A DNA stretch of 64,000 nucleotides from Croceibacterium_A sp044506885 (lineage in GTDB: Bacteria; Pseudomonadota; Alphaproteobacteria; Sphingomonadales; Sphingomonadaceae): assembly GCA_044506885.1 (NCBI GenBank), contig JBIQKC010000014.1, forward strand, positions 6,957-70,956, written 5' to 3'. The notes beneath the pieces were generated by a model. The model was not told where the DNA came from, ran no database searches, and saw only the letters and a program-made list of their open reading frames with translations. Of the stretch, positions 18,784 through 27,558 are shown in pieces. Both the position numbers and the translations under genes were made by a program. Within the stretch, counting starts at the first letter, position 1. Every line of letters starts with the position of its first letter.

Positions 18784-19802
18784 GCATGGGCAAGCGAGTC
18801 TTCGCCGCCGGCGTCGCGTCCATCGCGCTCGCGCTGGCCGCGCCGGCCGCCGCGCAGGGCCAGCCGGAGCCCGAAGCGCCGGCCGACATCGCCGCCATCC
18901 CCGGCGTCGTTTCCGGCGATGCGGAATGGGAAACGGTCTGGGCCGGGCCGATGATCGTCGATGGCATGGCGGCCGGCGCGGACGGCGCGCTGTTGTTCGC
19001 GCAGGAACAGAGCAATGCGATCGTCAAGGTGTGGCCCGATGGCAGGTCGTGGGTCCAGTGGCCCTATGTCCACGGCGCGGGCGCAGTCTCGATCGACGCC
19101 GAAGGCCGCGTGTTCGCCGCCGACCGTTCCTGCACCGATCCCGGCCTCGGTCAGGGGGCGGATTGCACCGTCCTTCCGCGCATCGTGCAACTGCTTCCCG
19201 AGCGCAAGACGATCGCCGACAGGTTCCCGGACGGGACGACGCTCGGCCGGATCAACGACCTCGCCGCCGACGGCCACGGCGGGGCCTATTACACGCAAGG
19301 GGGCCTGTTCCACGCCAGGGCCGACGGCACGGTCGACACGATCGTCGAGGCCGGCAATCCGCAGCAGGGCGGCGTGTTCACCAACGGCCTCGCGCTGAGC
19401 CCGGACGGCGGGACGCTCTACGTCACCAATCGCCTCACGATCATGGCGTTCGACGTGGCGGCGGATGGCGCGCTGTCGAACCGCCGCGACTTCGCCACGT
19501 TGGCCGGCGAGCCGCAGGGCAGCTTCGGCGGCGACGGCCTGACGGTCGATGCCGAGGGGCGGCTCTACGTGACCGGCGGGGCGGGGATTTACGTGTTCGA
19601 CAAGGCCGGCGAGGAACTGGGCGTCATCCCGGCGCCGCGCCGCGCGATCACCGTGGCGTTCGCGGGGCCCGACGGCAGGACGCTCTACGCCGGCACGCTG
19701 GGCGCGGTGACGCCCGACGGAGAGAACTGGACCACGCCCGAGGGCGTGCGCAACGTCGCCGCGACGATCTATGGCGTGCGGACGCTGGCGCGGGGGCGGT
19801 AG
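18780..19802 (+). CDS. SMP-30/gluconolactonase-like exported beta-propeller
   Basis: The 340-residue protein has a signal peptide ending near AAAQ and a six-bladed propeller of the SMP-30/gluconolactonase family: GRINDLAADGHGGAYYT, TNGLALSPDGGTLYVTN and GGDGLTVDAEGRLYVTGG. The family hydrolyses sugar or other lactones using a divalent metal, so a periplasmic lactonase is likely. AAGGAGGAGCA immediately precedes the ATG, which overlaps the previous stop (ATGA). It is the last gene of the three-gene operon. Confidence 0.85.
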   Translation: MSMGKRVFAAGVASIALALAAPAAAQGQPEPEAPADIAAIPGVVSGDAEWETVWAGPMIVDGMAAGADGALLFAQEQSNAIVKVWPDGRSWVQWPYVHGAGAVSIDAEGRVFAADRSCTDPGLGQGADCTVLPRIVQLLPERKTIADRFPDGTTLGRINDLAADGHGGAYYTQGGLFHARADGTVDTIVEAGNPQQGGVFTNGLALSPDGGTLYVTNRLTIMAFDVAADGALSNRRDFATLAGEPQGSFGGDGLTVDAEGRLYVTGGAGIYVFDKAGEELGVIPAPRRAITVAFAGPDGRTLYAGTLGAVTPDGENWTTPEGVRNVAATIYGVRTLARGR

Positions 19803-19858
19803 GGACGGGCGACGACGCTGTCTTTCGACTCCGACAAGCGTGAGCGATCTTCGCCACG

Positions 19859-20254
19859 CTACGCCATTGCGTCCTTCAATCCCAGGTGCTCGACGAACGG
19901 GTCGAAATCCCTGTCGCTGTAAAGCAGCGGCAGGCCGTCGTGGAGGCAGCGGGTGGCGATCAGGGTGTCGATGGTCTTGCGCACTGTGACGCCTTTTGCG
20001 CGCAGGGTGCGGAAGTGGCGGGCGGCTTCGACGGCGATTGCATGGCCGGCGATGTCGATGTGGTCGAGAGCGTCGAGCAGGTCGAGCGCGAGATCGAAAT
20101 CGCGGTCGTCGGTGAAGCCTTGCAGGACTTCGGCGAGCATCAGGTCGCCGATGGCGACGGGCTCCGCGCCGAGCGCGGCGTCGAGCCGTTCGACTTGCGG
20201 CGTGTCCAGCCCGCGGAAGTAGTCTATCCAGACGCTGCTATCGACGAGGATCAA
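19859..20254 (-). CDS. PIN-domain ribonuclease toxin VapC
   Basis: The 131-residue protein is a PIN nuclease with the acidic residues in MILVDSSVWIDYF, LAEVLQGF, TIDTLIAT and LYSDRDFDPF. Such toxins cut RNA, often tRNA, when the antitoxin is degraded. It overlaps the antitoxin gene by 4 nt, the usual VapBC order, and converges on the SMP-30 operon. Confidence 0.92.
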   Translation of the reverse strand: MILVDSSVWIDYFRGLDTPQVERLDAALGAEPVAIGDLMLAEVLQGFTDDRDFDLALDLLDALDHIDIAGHAIAVEAARHFRTLRAKGVTVRKTIDTLIATRCLHDGLPLLYSDRDFDPFVEHLGLKDAMA

Positions 20255-20445
20255 GAATCGCGCCGCATCGCGTCGAGATCGCCGCGCCAGTCGAGCTTGC
20301 CGCGGAACTTGCGGATTGCGCCTTGGCGCGAGAGGCGGAGCAAGGTCCTGAGGCCGAGTTCAACCGCCTCGCGCTTGGTGCGCGAGCCGCTGGCTTTCAT
20401 GGCGTCGGCGATAAGCCGGTCATCGATGACGATATTGGTGCGCAT
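20251..20445 (-). CDS. VapB-type antitoxin
   Basis: This 64-residue protein starts MRTNIVIDDRLIADAMKASG and continues TKREAVELGLRTLLRL, the ribbon-helix-helix DNA-binding pattern of VapB antitoxins. The C-terminal half should wrap the toxin. It precedes and overlaps the PIN toxin. An inverted repeat covering its start codon (20444-20473) is a likely autoregulatory operator. Confidence 0.9.
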   Translation of the reverse strand: MRTNIVIDDRLIADAMKASGSRTKREAVELGLRTLLRLSRQGAIRKFRGKLDWRGDLDAMRRDS

Positions 20446-20473
20446 GTGTATAATCGGCGAAGAATATACACAT
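20444..20473 (-). promoter_or_regulatory. Putative VapBC autoregulatory operator
   Basis: ATGTGTATA and TATACACAT form a perfect 9-bp inverted repeat separated by 12 bp, overlapping the antitoxin start codon. Position and symmetry fit binding of a dimeric VapB/VapBC complex. Confidence 0.6.
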
Positions 20474-20495
20474 CACGGCATCCGTTGTCGAGCCT

Positions 20496-21473
20496 TCACG
20501 CCCCCACTGCTTCCGCTTTCGCCTCCGCGAACTCCCGCTCCGCCAGGAACCGTTCGGCGTCGAGCGCGGCCATGCAGCCCGTTCCCGCCGCCGTCACCGC
20601 CTGGCGATAGGTGTGATCCATCACGTCGCCGCAGGCGAACACGCCGGGGACCGATGTCTTGGGCGTGCCGGGCTCGACCAGCAGGTAGCCGTTTTCGTCC
20701 ATTGGCAGCTTGCCCCTGAACAGCTCGGTCGCGGGGGAGTGGCCGATGGCGACGAATGCCCCTTCGGTGGCGAATTCGCTCGTCTCGCCGGTGAGGGTGT
20801 CGGTGAGCCTGAGGGCGGTGAGGCCGCCGGCCAGCGGGTCGCCGAGGAAGGCGTCGACGCGCTTGTTCCACAGCACCTTGATCTTCGGGTTGGCGAACAG
20901 GCGATCCTGCAAGATCTTCTCGCTGCGCAGTTCGTCGCGGCGGTGGATCAGCGTGACGTCGTCGGAATGATTGGTGAGGTAGAGCGCCTCTTCCACGGCG
21001 GTGTTGCCGCCGCCGATCACCACGACCTTCTTGCCGCGATAGAAGAACCCGTCGCAGGTGGCGCAGGCGGATACGCCCTTGCCGCCGAGCGCTTCCTCGC
21101 CCGGCGCGCCGAGCCATTTGGCCTGCGCGCCGGTGGCGATGACCAGCACGTCGCCGACGTATTCGTCGCCGCTGTCGCCCTTCGCGCGGAACGGGCTGCC
21201 CCCGGCAATGTCGACATCGACGATGGTGTCCCACATCATCCGCGTGCCGACATGCTCGGCCTGGGCCTGCATTTCCTGCATCAGCCACGGGCCCTGGATC
21301 ACGTCGCGGAAGCCGGGGTAGTTCTCGACATCGGTGGTGATGGTGAGCTGCCCGCCGGGCTGGAGGCCCTGCACTACGATCGGCTCCATCCCCGCGCGCG
21401 CGCCATAGATCGCCGCGCTGAGACCCGCCGGGCCGGAGCCGATGATGAGCATTTTCGTGGTGTGCGTAGCCAT
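20496..21473 (-). CDS. trxB: Thioredoxin-disulfide reductase
   Basis: The 325-residue flavoprotein has the FAD motif GSGPAGLSAAIYGARAG, the redox-active CATC, the NADPH motif GGGNTAVEEALYL and the closing FAD signature GVFACGDVMD. It reduces thioredoxin with NADPH in the cytoplasm. ATG 21473 gives the usual family N terminus; the 20 codons open upstream are not conserved-looking. It sits just upstream of the VapBC module on the same strand. Confidence 0.97.
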   Translation of the reverse strand: MATHTTKMLIIGSGPAGLSAAIYGARAGMEPIVVQGLQPGGQLTITTDVENYPGFRDVIQGPWLMQEMQAQAEHVGTRMMWDTIVDVDIAGGSPFRAKGDSGDEYVGDVLVIATGAQAKWLGAPGEEALGGKGVSACATCDGFFYRGKKVVVIGGGNTAVEEALYLTNHSDDVTLIHRRDELRSEKILQDRLFANPKIKVLWNKRVDAFLGDPLAGGLTALRLTDTLTGETSEFATEGAFVAIGHSPATELFRGKLPMDENGYLLVEPGTPKTSVPGVFACGDVMDHTYRQAVTAAGTGCMAALDAERFLAEREFAEAKAEAVGA

Positions 21474-21600
21474 TGTGCGTGCGTTCCCGTCCGTCGTGTG
21501 GTTGCTAGGTAGGCGGTGGGCTTGCCGAGTCAACGCGGGGTGGGGGCGGGGTCTGTCGAGAACCTTTCGAGATTTCTCCCGGCACTGCCATTCATCGCTT

Positions 21601-21683
21601 CGTCATTCCCGCGAAAGCGGGAACCCAGTCTGCTCCTGTAGCGCAACAGAGCCCACTGGATCCCCGCTTTCGCGGGGATGACG
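21601..21683. repeat. GTCATTCCCGCGAAAGCGGG-type palindromic repeat
   Basis: CGTCATTCCCGCGAAAGCGG at the left is answered by CCCCGCTTTCGCGGGGATGACG at the right, each arm also self-complementary around GAAAG. This kind of repeat is widespread in proteobacterial intergenic DNA. It lies between trxB and the first GMC gene. Confidence 0.85.
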
Positions 21684-21706
21684 AGGAAGGGGCGTGCGCT
21701 GTCCCC

Positions 21707-23317
21707 TCATCCTCCCCGGATCAGGTCCGCCGCCTTTTCCCCGATCATGATGCTCGCCGCATTGGTGTTGCCGCCGACGATGCGGGGCATGACGCTGGCG
21801 TCGGCGACGCGCAGGCCTTCGATGCCGCGCACCCGGAGCCGGGCGTCGCACACCGCGTCCGTCCCCGCGCCCATCGCGCAGGCGCCGACCGGGTGCATTG
21901 CGGTGCCGACCATCGAGCGGACCCAGGCGTCGATCTCGTCGGCCGTCTTAACGTGGGGACCGGGCATGACCTCGCCGTGGACCACATCGGCCAGCGGTGA
22001 GGTGGCGAAGATCTCGCGGATCTGCGGGATGACGCGGCGGAAGAAGGCGCGGTCGTTCTCGGTCGCCAGCACGTTGGAGAGGATGCGCGGCTTGGCCGCC
22101 GGATCGGCGCTGGCGAGGCGCACCCGGCCGCGGCTCTCGGGACGGAGCTGGACGCAGGCCATCGCCACCACGTCGGCGGAGGGCTTGCGCACGCCGGGAA
22201 ACCACGGGCGCGCGAGGATCGTGGTCGGCTGGAACAGGCACTGTGCGTCGGGCCGCTCCAGATCGGGCAGGGTCTTGATGAAGCCGTTGGCGGTGACCGG
22301 CATGTTGGCGATGCGGCCCTTGCCGGCGACAACCCATTCCAGCATCGAAAGCGTCAGCCGGTCGAGGCGCAGTTCGTCGGTCAGCGTCACCGAGCGGTCG
22401 GCGGCGGCGACCATCGCGATCGAGGGGTGGTCCTGCAAGTTGCGGCCGACGCCGGGCAGGTCGTGGACCACGTCGATGCCCAGGTCGCGCAGCTCGTCCG
22501 CCGGGCCGATGCCCGAAAGCAGCAGCAGTTGCGGCGAATTGAACGTGCCGCCGGAGACGACGATCTCCGCATTCGCGGCCAGCCGATGGTCCTGCCCGCC
22601 CGCGCGATAGTGCAGCGCGACCGCGCGGCCCCGGTCGACCTCGATCCGCGTCGCCAGCGCGCCGGTAACGACGGTGAGGTTGGGGCGCTTCATCGCCGGG
22701 TAGAGGAACCGCGCTGCGGTGCTGCCCCGGCGGCCGTTGTGGATGTTGATGTCGGGGCTGCCCCAGCCCTCCTGATCGGGGCCGTGGTGATCGAGCTGGG
22801 TCTTGTAGCCGAGCCTGTTCACCGCCTCCATGAAGCGCGGGAACAGGCGCGTATCGGGCACGTGCTTGGCGACCGACAGCGGGCCGCCCCTGCCGTGGTA
22901 ATGGTCCGCCGCGCCCCAGTGGTTTTCGGAGCGTCTGAAGTACGGCAGCACGTCCTCGTAGCCCCAGCCCTCGAGGCCGAGCTGGCGCCATTCGTCGTAG
23001 TCGCGCGGATGGCCGCGCGCGTAGAGCATGCCGTTGATGAGGCTGGAGCCGCCCAGTCCCTTGCCGCGCGGCTGGCGCAACCGGCGGCCCTCGGCGTGCG
23101 GTTCGGGCTCGCCTTCGTAGGACCAGTTGAAGCGCTTGTCCCCCATGACCAGCGGGAAGGCGATCGGCATGGCGAGCAGCGGATGGCGCTGGCGCGGGCC
23201 GGCCTCGACCAGGGTGACGGTGACGGACGGGTCCTCGCTGAGGCGAGCCGCCACGACCGCCCCGGCGGAGCCCGCGCCGACGACGATGTAGTCTGTGGTG
23301 CCGGGCGAGGTCGTCAT
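21707..23317 (-). CDS. GMC family FAD-dependent oxidoreductase 1
   Basis: The 536-residue protein has the FAD motif VVGAGSAGAVVAARLSED, the GMC signature around GKGLGGSSLINGMLYARG, SGGTFNSPQLLLLSGIG and the C-terminal catalytic region MHPVGACAMG with GGNTNAASIMIGEKAADLI. GMC enzymes oxidise primary alcohols (choline, glucose, polyethylene glycol, aryl alcohols). There is no signal peptide. It lies downstream of a second GMC gene, separated by repeats. No strong ribosome-binding site precedes ATG 23317. Confidence 0.92.
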   Translation of the reverse strand: MTTSPGTTDYIVVGAGSAGAVVAARLSEDPSVTVTLVEAGPRQRHPLLAMPIAFPLVMGDKRFNWSYEGEPEPHAEGRRLRQPRGKGLGGSSLINGMLYARGHPRDYDEWRQLGLEGWGYEDVLPYFRRSENHWGAADHYHGRGGPLSVAKHVPDTRLFPRFMEAVNRLGYKTQLDHHGPDQEGWGSPDINIHNGRRGSTAARFLYPAMKRPNLTVVTGALATRIEVDRGRAVALHYRAGGQDHRLAANAEIVVSGGTFNSPQLLLLSGIGPADELRDLGIDVVHDLPGVGRNLQDHPSIAMVAAADRSVTLTDELRLDRLTLSMLEWVVAGKGRIANMPVTANGFIKTLPDLERPDAQCLFQPTTILARPWFPGVRKPSADVVAMACVQLRPESRGRVRLASADPAAKPRILSNVLATENDRAFFRRVIPQIREIFATSPLADVVHGEVMPGPHVKTADEIDAWVRSMVGTAMHPVGACAMGAGTDAVCDARLRVRGIEGLRVADASVMPRIVGGNTNAASIMIGEKAADLIRGG

Positions 23318-23366
23318 TCGGCGAAGCTTCGCTTCAGGTGCGGGTGCGACACGTCCGCCTCACCTT

Positions 23367-23532
23367 CGTCACCCTGAACTTGTTTCAGGGTCCATTTTGC
23401 ACCCCGCGCAGAGTTTGCCGTTCGAGCGCCGCACTTGCCGGAAGGTCGCGCCGGAGCGGGGCTGGCCTCGCTCGAGGCCGCGAAGTTTCGGGGATGCGGC
23501 CCGATGGACCCTGAAACAAGTTCAGGGTGACG
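23367..23532. repeat. Inverted pair of CCCTGAACTTGTTTCAGGG repeats
   Basis: CCCTGAACTTGTTTCAGGG occurs at 23372-23390 and in inverted orientation at 23509-23527, each flanked by matching CGTCA and TCCA bases. Each copy is itself an imperfect palindrome. They bracket about 110 bp without a supported gene between the GMC gene and the NTF2-like gene. Confidence 0.85.
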
Positions 23533-23579
23533 GGGAAGATAGGGATTTGACGAAGAGAGACCTGTCACACGCATCCTAC

Positions 23580-23960
23580 TCATTTGCTCGAAAACCGCCC
23601 TGAGAGGATCTTCACGATCCGTCCCCCTGCCGTCAGGTACATGTTGATGCTCTCGACGATCCGCACGTCGCCCTTCATTGTCGGCCACAGCTCGAAGTCG
23701 GGCCAGTCCTTGATGGTGGTGAACGTCGTGCGGCTGTGCAGCGCCGCGCCGTTCGGGGCGACGACGAGGTCGAGAATCTCCAGCTCCTCGGCGATGTGCT
23801 CGAACACGCCGGTGTAGAAATCGACGATGCCCTGCGCGCCGACGATCTGCTTGCGGTCGCCGAGGTTGAACTCGACGTCCGGCGCGTAGAACCGGCTGAA
23901 CCCGGCGAAATCGCGCGCGTTGAAGGCGGCGATGTAGGTGCGGAAGTCGTCTTCGGTCAT
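23580..23960 (-). CDS. Small NTF2/SnoaL-like protein
   Basis: The 126-residue protein has the single-domain NTF2/SnoaL pattern: an N-terminal helix (FRTYIAAFNARDFAGFSRFY), APDVEFNLGDRK, then strands ending RIVKILSGRFSS. The family covers small lyases, isomerases and hydrolases, so the reaction is unknown. Its ATG overlaps the stop of the GMC 2 gene (ATGA), so both are made from one transcript. It may process the product of that oxidase. Confidence 0.85.
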   Translation of the reverse strand: MTEDDFRTYIAAFNARDFAGFSRFYAPDVEFNLGDRKQIVGAQGIVDFYTGVFEHIAEELEILDLVVAPNGAALHSRTTFTTIKDWPDFELWPTMKGDVRIVESINMYLTAGGRIVKILSGRFSSK

Positions 23961-25612
23961 GCTGCGTCCTTTTCGATGGCGGGGAGAGAACGGCCGCGGA
24001 TCAGGTCGCTGGCCTTTTCCGCGATCATGATGGTCGGGCCGTTGGTGTTGCCGCCGGGCACGTCGGGCATGACCGAGGCATCGACCACGCGCAGTCCGGC
24101 TATGCCATGCACGCGCAGTTCGGGATCGACCACGGCATTGGGGCCGGCGCCCATCGCACAGGTGCCGACCGGGTGCTGGGTCGTCCCGGCGGTGGCGCGG
24201 ATATGGGCGTCGATCTCCGCGTCCGATTGCACATCGGCGCCGGGCAGGTTCTCGCGCGCGATCAGCCCGGCCATCGGTTCTGTGGCGTAGATCCTGCGGG
24301 CGAGGCGCAGGCCGGCGCGGGCGGTGGCGAAATCGGCTTCGTTGTCGAACAGGTTGAGGCGGATCCCCGGATGCTCGCGCGGATCGGCGGATTTGAGACG
24401 CACATGCCCGCGCGCCTGCGGGTGGAGCAGGATCGCGTCGGCGGAGAACGAATGCTCCGGGCTCTTGACGAAGCCGGGGAACCACAGGTGCGCGGTCAGC
24501 TTCACCGGGTTGGAGAACAGCTGGATGTCCGGTTGGGCGAGGCGCGGGTCGGTGCGCAGCATCGGGTTGGCGCTGTTGAGCTGGCGCGCGAAGGGGCCTT
24601 TGCCGAAAAGATACCACTGCGCCACCGCCCGCACCGCGCGGTCGAAGCGGAGCTGGTTGACGAACGTGACCGGGCCCTTCGCGGCGAATTCCAGCGGCAC
24701 GCGCGGGTGTTCCTGAAGGTTGCCGCCGACGCCCGGCAGGTCGTGGATCACCGGCACGCCCATTTCCGCCAGGTGCGCGGCGGGCCCTATGCCGGACAGC
24801 ATCAGCAGTTGCGGCGAATTGTAGCTGCCGCCCGACAGGATCGCCTCGCGCGCGGCGCGGGCGATGCGGACCTGGCCTTCCACTTCGTATTCGACGCCGG
24901 TGGCGCGGCCGTTCTCGATTACCACCCTGCGGGTCAGCGCCCCGGTCTGCACCGCCAGATTGGGGCGCTGCATCGCCGGTTTGAGATAGGCTTCGTAAGT
25001 GGACGCGCGGCGGCCCTTCTCGTCGATGGTCAGCTCGACCAGGCTGGCCCCTTCCTCGTCGCCCGTGTGGATGTCTTCGGTGACCGGATAGCCGGCGTTG
25101 GCGATGGCCTGCATCAGCTCGTCGTGCAGCAGGTATTCGGTGTTGTTCTTCGTCACCGGCAGCGGGCCGCTGTGCCCGTAGTTTGCGTTGCCGGTGCGCC
25201 AGCTGCGCTCCATCCGGCGGAAATAGGGCAGCACTTCGGCATGGCTCCACCCGCGCGCGCCCTTCTGCGCCCAGCGGTCGAAATCGGCCGAATGGCCGCG
25301 CATGTAGACCATGCCGTTGATCGAACTCGATCCGCCCAGCAGCCGCCCGCGCGGCAGGAACAGGCGGCGGCCGCCCAGGTGCGGTTCCGGCTCGGTCATC
25401 AGCCGCCAGGTCAGCTCGGGCTTGAGCATGGCCTTCATCATGCCCAGCGGCATGCGGATCAGGAACTTGTCCGCCCCGCCGCCCGCCTCCAGCAGCAGCA
25501 CGCGCACGGCCGGGTCCTCGGTCAGCCGCGCGGCCAGCACGCAGCCGGCCGAACCCGCGCCGACGATCACATAGTCGAATTCGCCTTGCAGCTTTCCTCT
25601 CCCGTGCGACAC
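23957..25612 (-). CDS. GMC family FAD-dependent oxidoreductase 2
   Basis: This GMC alcohol oxidase/dehydrogenase has the FAD motif YVIVGAGSAGCVLAARLTED, GRLLGGSSSINGMVYMRG and the C-terminal active-site region TQHPVGTCAMG with GGNTNGPTIMIAEKASDLI. The GTG at 25612 is the nearest standard start giving a full FAD domain (551 residues). A CTG at 25591 has a better ribosome-binding site (GGGAGAGG) and would give MQGEFDYV, so the start is uncertain. It is divergent from an aldehyde dehydrogenase and next to a 19-bp operator-like palindrome, suggesting successive oxidation of an alcohol to an acid. In sphingomonads this pairing serves polyethylene glycol or lignin-dimer side-chain oxidation. Confidence 0.9.
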   Translation of the reverse strand: MSHGRGKLQGEFDYVIVGAGSAGCVLAARLTEDPAVRVLLLEAGGGADKFLIRMPLGMMKAMLKPELTWRLMTEPEPHLGGRRLFLPRGRLLGGSSSINGMVYMRGHSADFDRWAQKGARGWSHAEVLPYFRRMERSWRTGNANYGHSGPLPVTKNNTEYLLHDELMQAIANAGYPVTEDIHTGDEEGASLVELTIDEKGRRASTYEAYLKPAMQRPNLAVQTGALTRRVVIENGRATGVEYEVEGQVRIARAAREAILSGGSYNSPQLLMLSGIGPAAHLAEMGVPVIHDLPGVGGNLQEHPRVPLEFAAKGPVTFVNQLRFDRAVRAVAQWYLFGKGPFARQLNSANPMLRTDPRLAQPDIQLFSNPVKLTAHLWFPGFVKSPEHSFSADAILLHPQARGHVRLKSADPREHPGIRLNLFDNEADFATARAGLRLARRIYATEPMAGLIARENLPGADVQSDAEIDAHIRATAGTTQHPVGTCAMGAGPNAVVDPELRVHGIAGLRVVDASVMPDVPGGNTNGPTIMIAEKASDLIRGRSLPAIEKDAA

Positions 25613-25618
25613 TCGAAC

Positions 25619-25637
25619 TAGTAAGTGGCACTTACAA
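25619..25637. promoter_or_regulatory. Operator-like palindrome, MarR type
   Basis: TAGTAAGTGGCACTTACAA contains the perfect inverted repeat GTAAGTG-G-CACTTAC. It matches 14 of 19 bases of the sequence at 45101-45119 between the MarR gene and the lignostilbene dioxygenase. It lies in the 88-bp divergent region between the GMC 2 and aldehyde dehydrogenase genes. Confidence 0.65.
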
Positions 25638-25700
25638 TCTTTATGCGCCGGACGAACGCAGCCGACAAGACGTGGCCCGAGAAACGCGGAGAGACATCCC

Positions 25701-27206
25701 ATGAACGCCCAGACCCCGATCGAAAACCGCATGGAACAGTTCCGCCGGCGCTGGAGCGGCAAGGCGGGCCGGATGCTGATCGGCGGCGAATGGCGCGAGG
25801 CGGCGAGCGGGGAGACGTTCGAGACGCACGACCCCTCCACCGGCGAGAAGCTGGCCGACGTGGCGAGCGCGGGCGAAGCCGATGTCGATGCGGCAGTGGC
25901 GGCCGCGCGCGCGGCCTTCGAAGGCGCATGGAGCAAGGTGAAGCCGGACGAGCGGGCGCGGCTCATCAATCGCCTCGCCGACCTGATCGAGGCCAACGGC
26001 GACGAACTGGCGCTGACCGAGACGCTCGATGTCGGCCGCCCGATCCAGTTCAGCCGCATGGCCGATGTCGGCGGCGCGGTGGGGCAGCTGCGCTATCAGG
26101 CGGGCTGGGCGACCAAGCTGCAAGGCGAGACCAACGAGATTTCCGCGCCCGGCGAATGGCTGAACTATGTGCTGCGCGAGCCGGTGGGCGTGGTCGCGCA
26201 GATCGTGCCGTGGAACTTCCCGCTGGCGATGGCGGCGGCCAAGATCGGCCCGGCGCTGGCGGCCGGATGCGCAGTGGTGGTCAAACCCGCCGAGCAGACC
26301 CCGCTGTCGACCATCCGGCTGGGCGAACTGGCGCTGGAGGCGGGCTTCCCCGAAGGCGTGGTCAATGTGGTCACCGGCTTCGGCCGCACGGCGGGGGCGG
26401 CGCTGGCCGCGCACATGGACGTGGACAAGGTCGCCTTTACCGGCTCGACGATGACCGGCCGCGCGATTATCGACGCCAGCAAGACCAATTTCAAACGCGT
26501 CAGCCTGGAACTGGGCGGCAAGTCGCCGACCTTCATCTTCGCCGATGCCGACCTGAAGAAGGCGATCCCCGCCGCGGCGATGGGCATCTTCTTCAACGCC
26601 GGGCAGGTCTGCGCCGCCGGCAGCAGGCTGTTCGTGGCGGAGGAAGTCGCCGATCAGGTGCTGGAAGGCATCGCCGGGATGGCGAAGATGCTGCGCGTCG
26701 GCCAGACGCTCGACCCGGAAACGGTGATCGGCCCGCTGGTGAGCGAGCAGCAGCTCGACCGCGTGACCGGCTATATCGAAAGCGGCCGGCAGGAAGGCGC
26801 CAGCGTGCTGGTCGGCGGCGGGCGCAAGGACGGGCCGGGCTGGTTCGTCGAGCCGACGGTGCTGGTCGATACCGAAGCGAGCATGAAAGTGCGCAGGGAG
26901 GAAATCTTCGGACCCGTCCTGTGCGCCACGCGCTTTGCCTCTGCCGACGACGCCGACCGGCTGGCGCGGCTGGGCAACGAGACCGAGTACGGCCTCGCCG
27001 CCAGCATCTGGACCCGCGACATCGGCATGGCGCACAAGCTCGCCCGGCGGCTCCGGGCCGGGACGATCCGCGTCAACGGCTCGGGCGGCGTGGACCCGGC
27101 GCTGCCGCTGGGCGGCTACAAGGCCAGCGGCTGGGGGCGCGAGAACGGCAAGACCGGCGTCGAAGCCTATACCGAGCTGAAGAGCGTCTCGGTGGCGCTG
27201 GACTAG
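25701..27206 (+). CDS. NAD(P)-dependent aldehyde dehydrogenase
   Basis: The 501-residue protein is a full-length aldehyde dehydrogenase: VPWNFPLAMAAAKIGPAL, KPAEQTPL, FTGSTMTGR, the general-base Glu270 in LELGGKSP, the nucleophile Cys304 in NAGQVCAAGS, and the C-terminal PLGGYKASGWGRENG. It oxidises an aldehyde to the acid in the cytoplasm. GGAGAGAC precedes the ATG. It probably takes the aldehyde made by the divergent GMC oxidase. Confidence 0.95.
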   Translation: MNAQTPIENRMEQFRRRWSGKAGRMLIGGEWREAASGETFETHDPSTGEKLADVASAGEADVDAAVAAARAAFEGAWSKVKPDERARLINRLADLIEANGDELALTETLDVGRPIQFSRMADVGGAVGQLRYQAGWATKLQGETNEISAPGEWLNYVLREPVGVVAQIVPWNFPLAMAAAKIGPALAAGCAVVVKPAEQTPLSTIRLGELALEAGFPEGVVNVVTGFGRTAGAALAAHMDVDKVAFTGSTMTGRAIIDASKTNFKRVSLELGGKSPTFIFADADLKKAIPAAAMGIFFNAGQVCAAGSRLFVAEEVADQVLEGIAGMAKMLRVGQTLDPETVIGPLVSEQQLDRVTGYIESGRQEGASVLVGGGRKDGPGWFVEPTVLVDTEASMKVRREEIFGPVLCATRFASADDADRLARLGNETEYGLAASIWTRDIGMAHKLARRLRAGTIRVNGSGGVDPALPLGGYKASGWGRENGKTGVEAYTELKSVSVALD

Positions 27207-27273
27207 GACTCGGACCTGGCGAACGGTCGCTTTCGTCCGGATCGATTGCCGGCTACCGCTGCTTGTTGCCATC

Positions 27274-27302
27274 ATGCCATCATGCGCCTATCTTGATGGC
27301 AT
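27274..27302 (+). promoter_or_regulatory. Putative operator of second VapBC module
   Basis: ATGCCATCA and TGATGGCAT form a perfect 9-bp inverted repeat with an 11-bp spacer, ending on the antitoxin start codon. A second GCCATCAT half site lies directly upstream. The layout fits autoregulation by the antitoxin complex. Confidence 0.6.
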
Positions 27303-27558
27303 GACTGCTCCGCAACTCTCCGTCCGCAGCAAGCGCGCGCGCGATCTCGCGCATGCGCTGTCGCGCCGCGAGGGGCGACCGATTCACGCCATCGTCGAAG
27401 AGGCGCTGAGCGACTATGCCAGCCGTCATCCGGCGGAAAGCGCCGCGGCGTTCCTCAAGCGGATGCGCAAGGCGGCGGCGGTGGACGATGCGGCCATCGC
27501 CGAGGTGGAGGCCGCGATCGAAGACCACCGTACGCCGCATCGGGGCATCGATCTTTGA
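27301..27558 (+). CDS. VapB-like antitoxin
   Basis: The 85-residue protein starts MTAPQLSVRSKRARDLAHAL and has a ribbon-helix-helix type N terminus resembling the Rv0623/VapB antitoxin group, with an acidic, helical C terminus (DDAAIAEVEAAIEDH) suited to toxin binding. The start chosen is the ATG inside the operator palindrome; the frame opens at 27274 but that would ignore it. It overlaps the PIN toxin by 4 nt. Confidence 0.85.
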   Translation: MTAPQLSVRSKRARDLAHALSRREGRPIHAIVEEALSDYASRHPAESAAAFLKRMRKAAAVDDAAIAEVEAAIEDHRTPHRGIDL

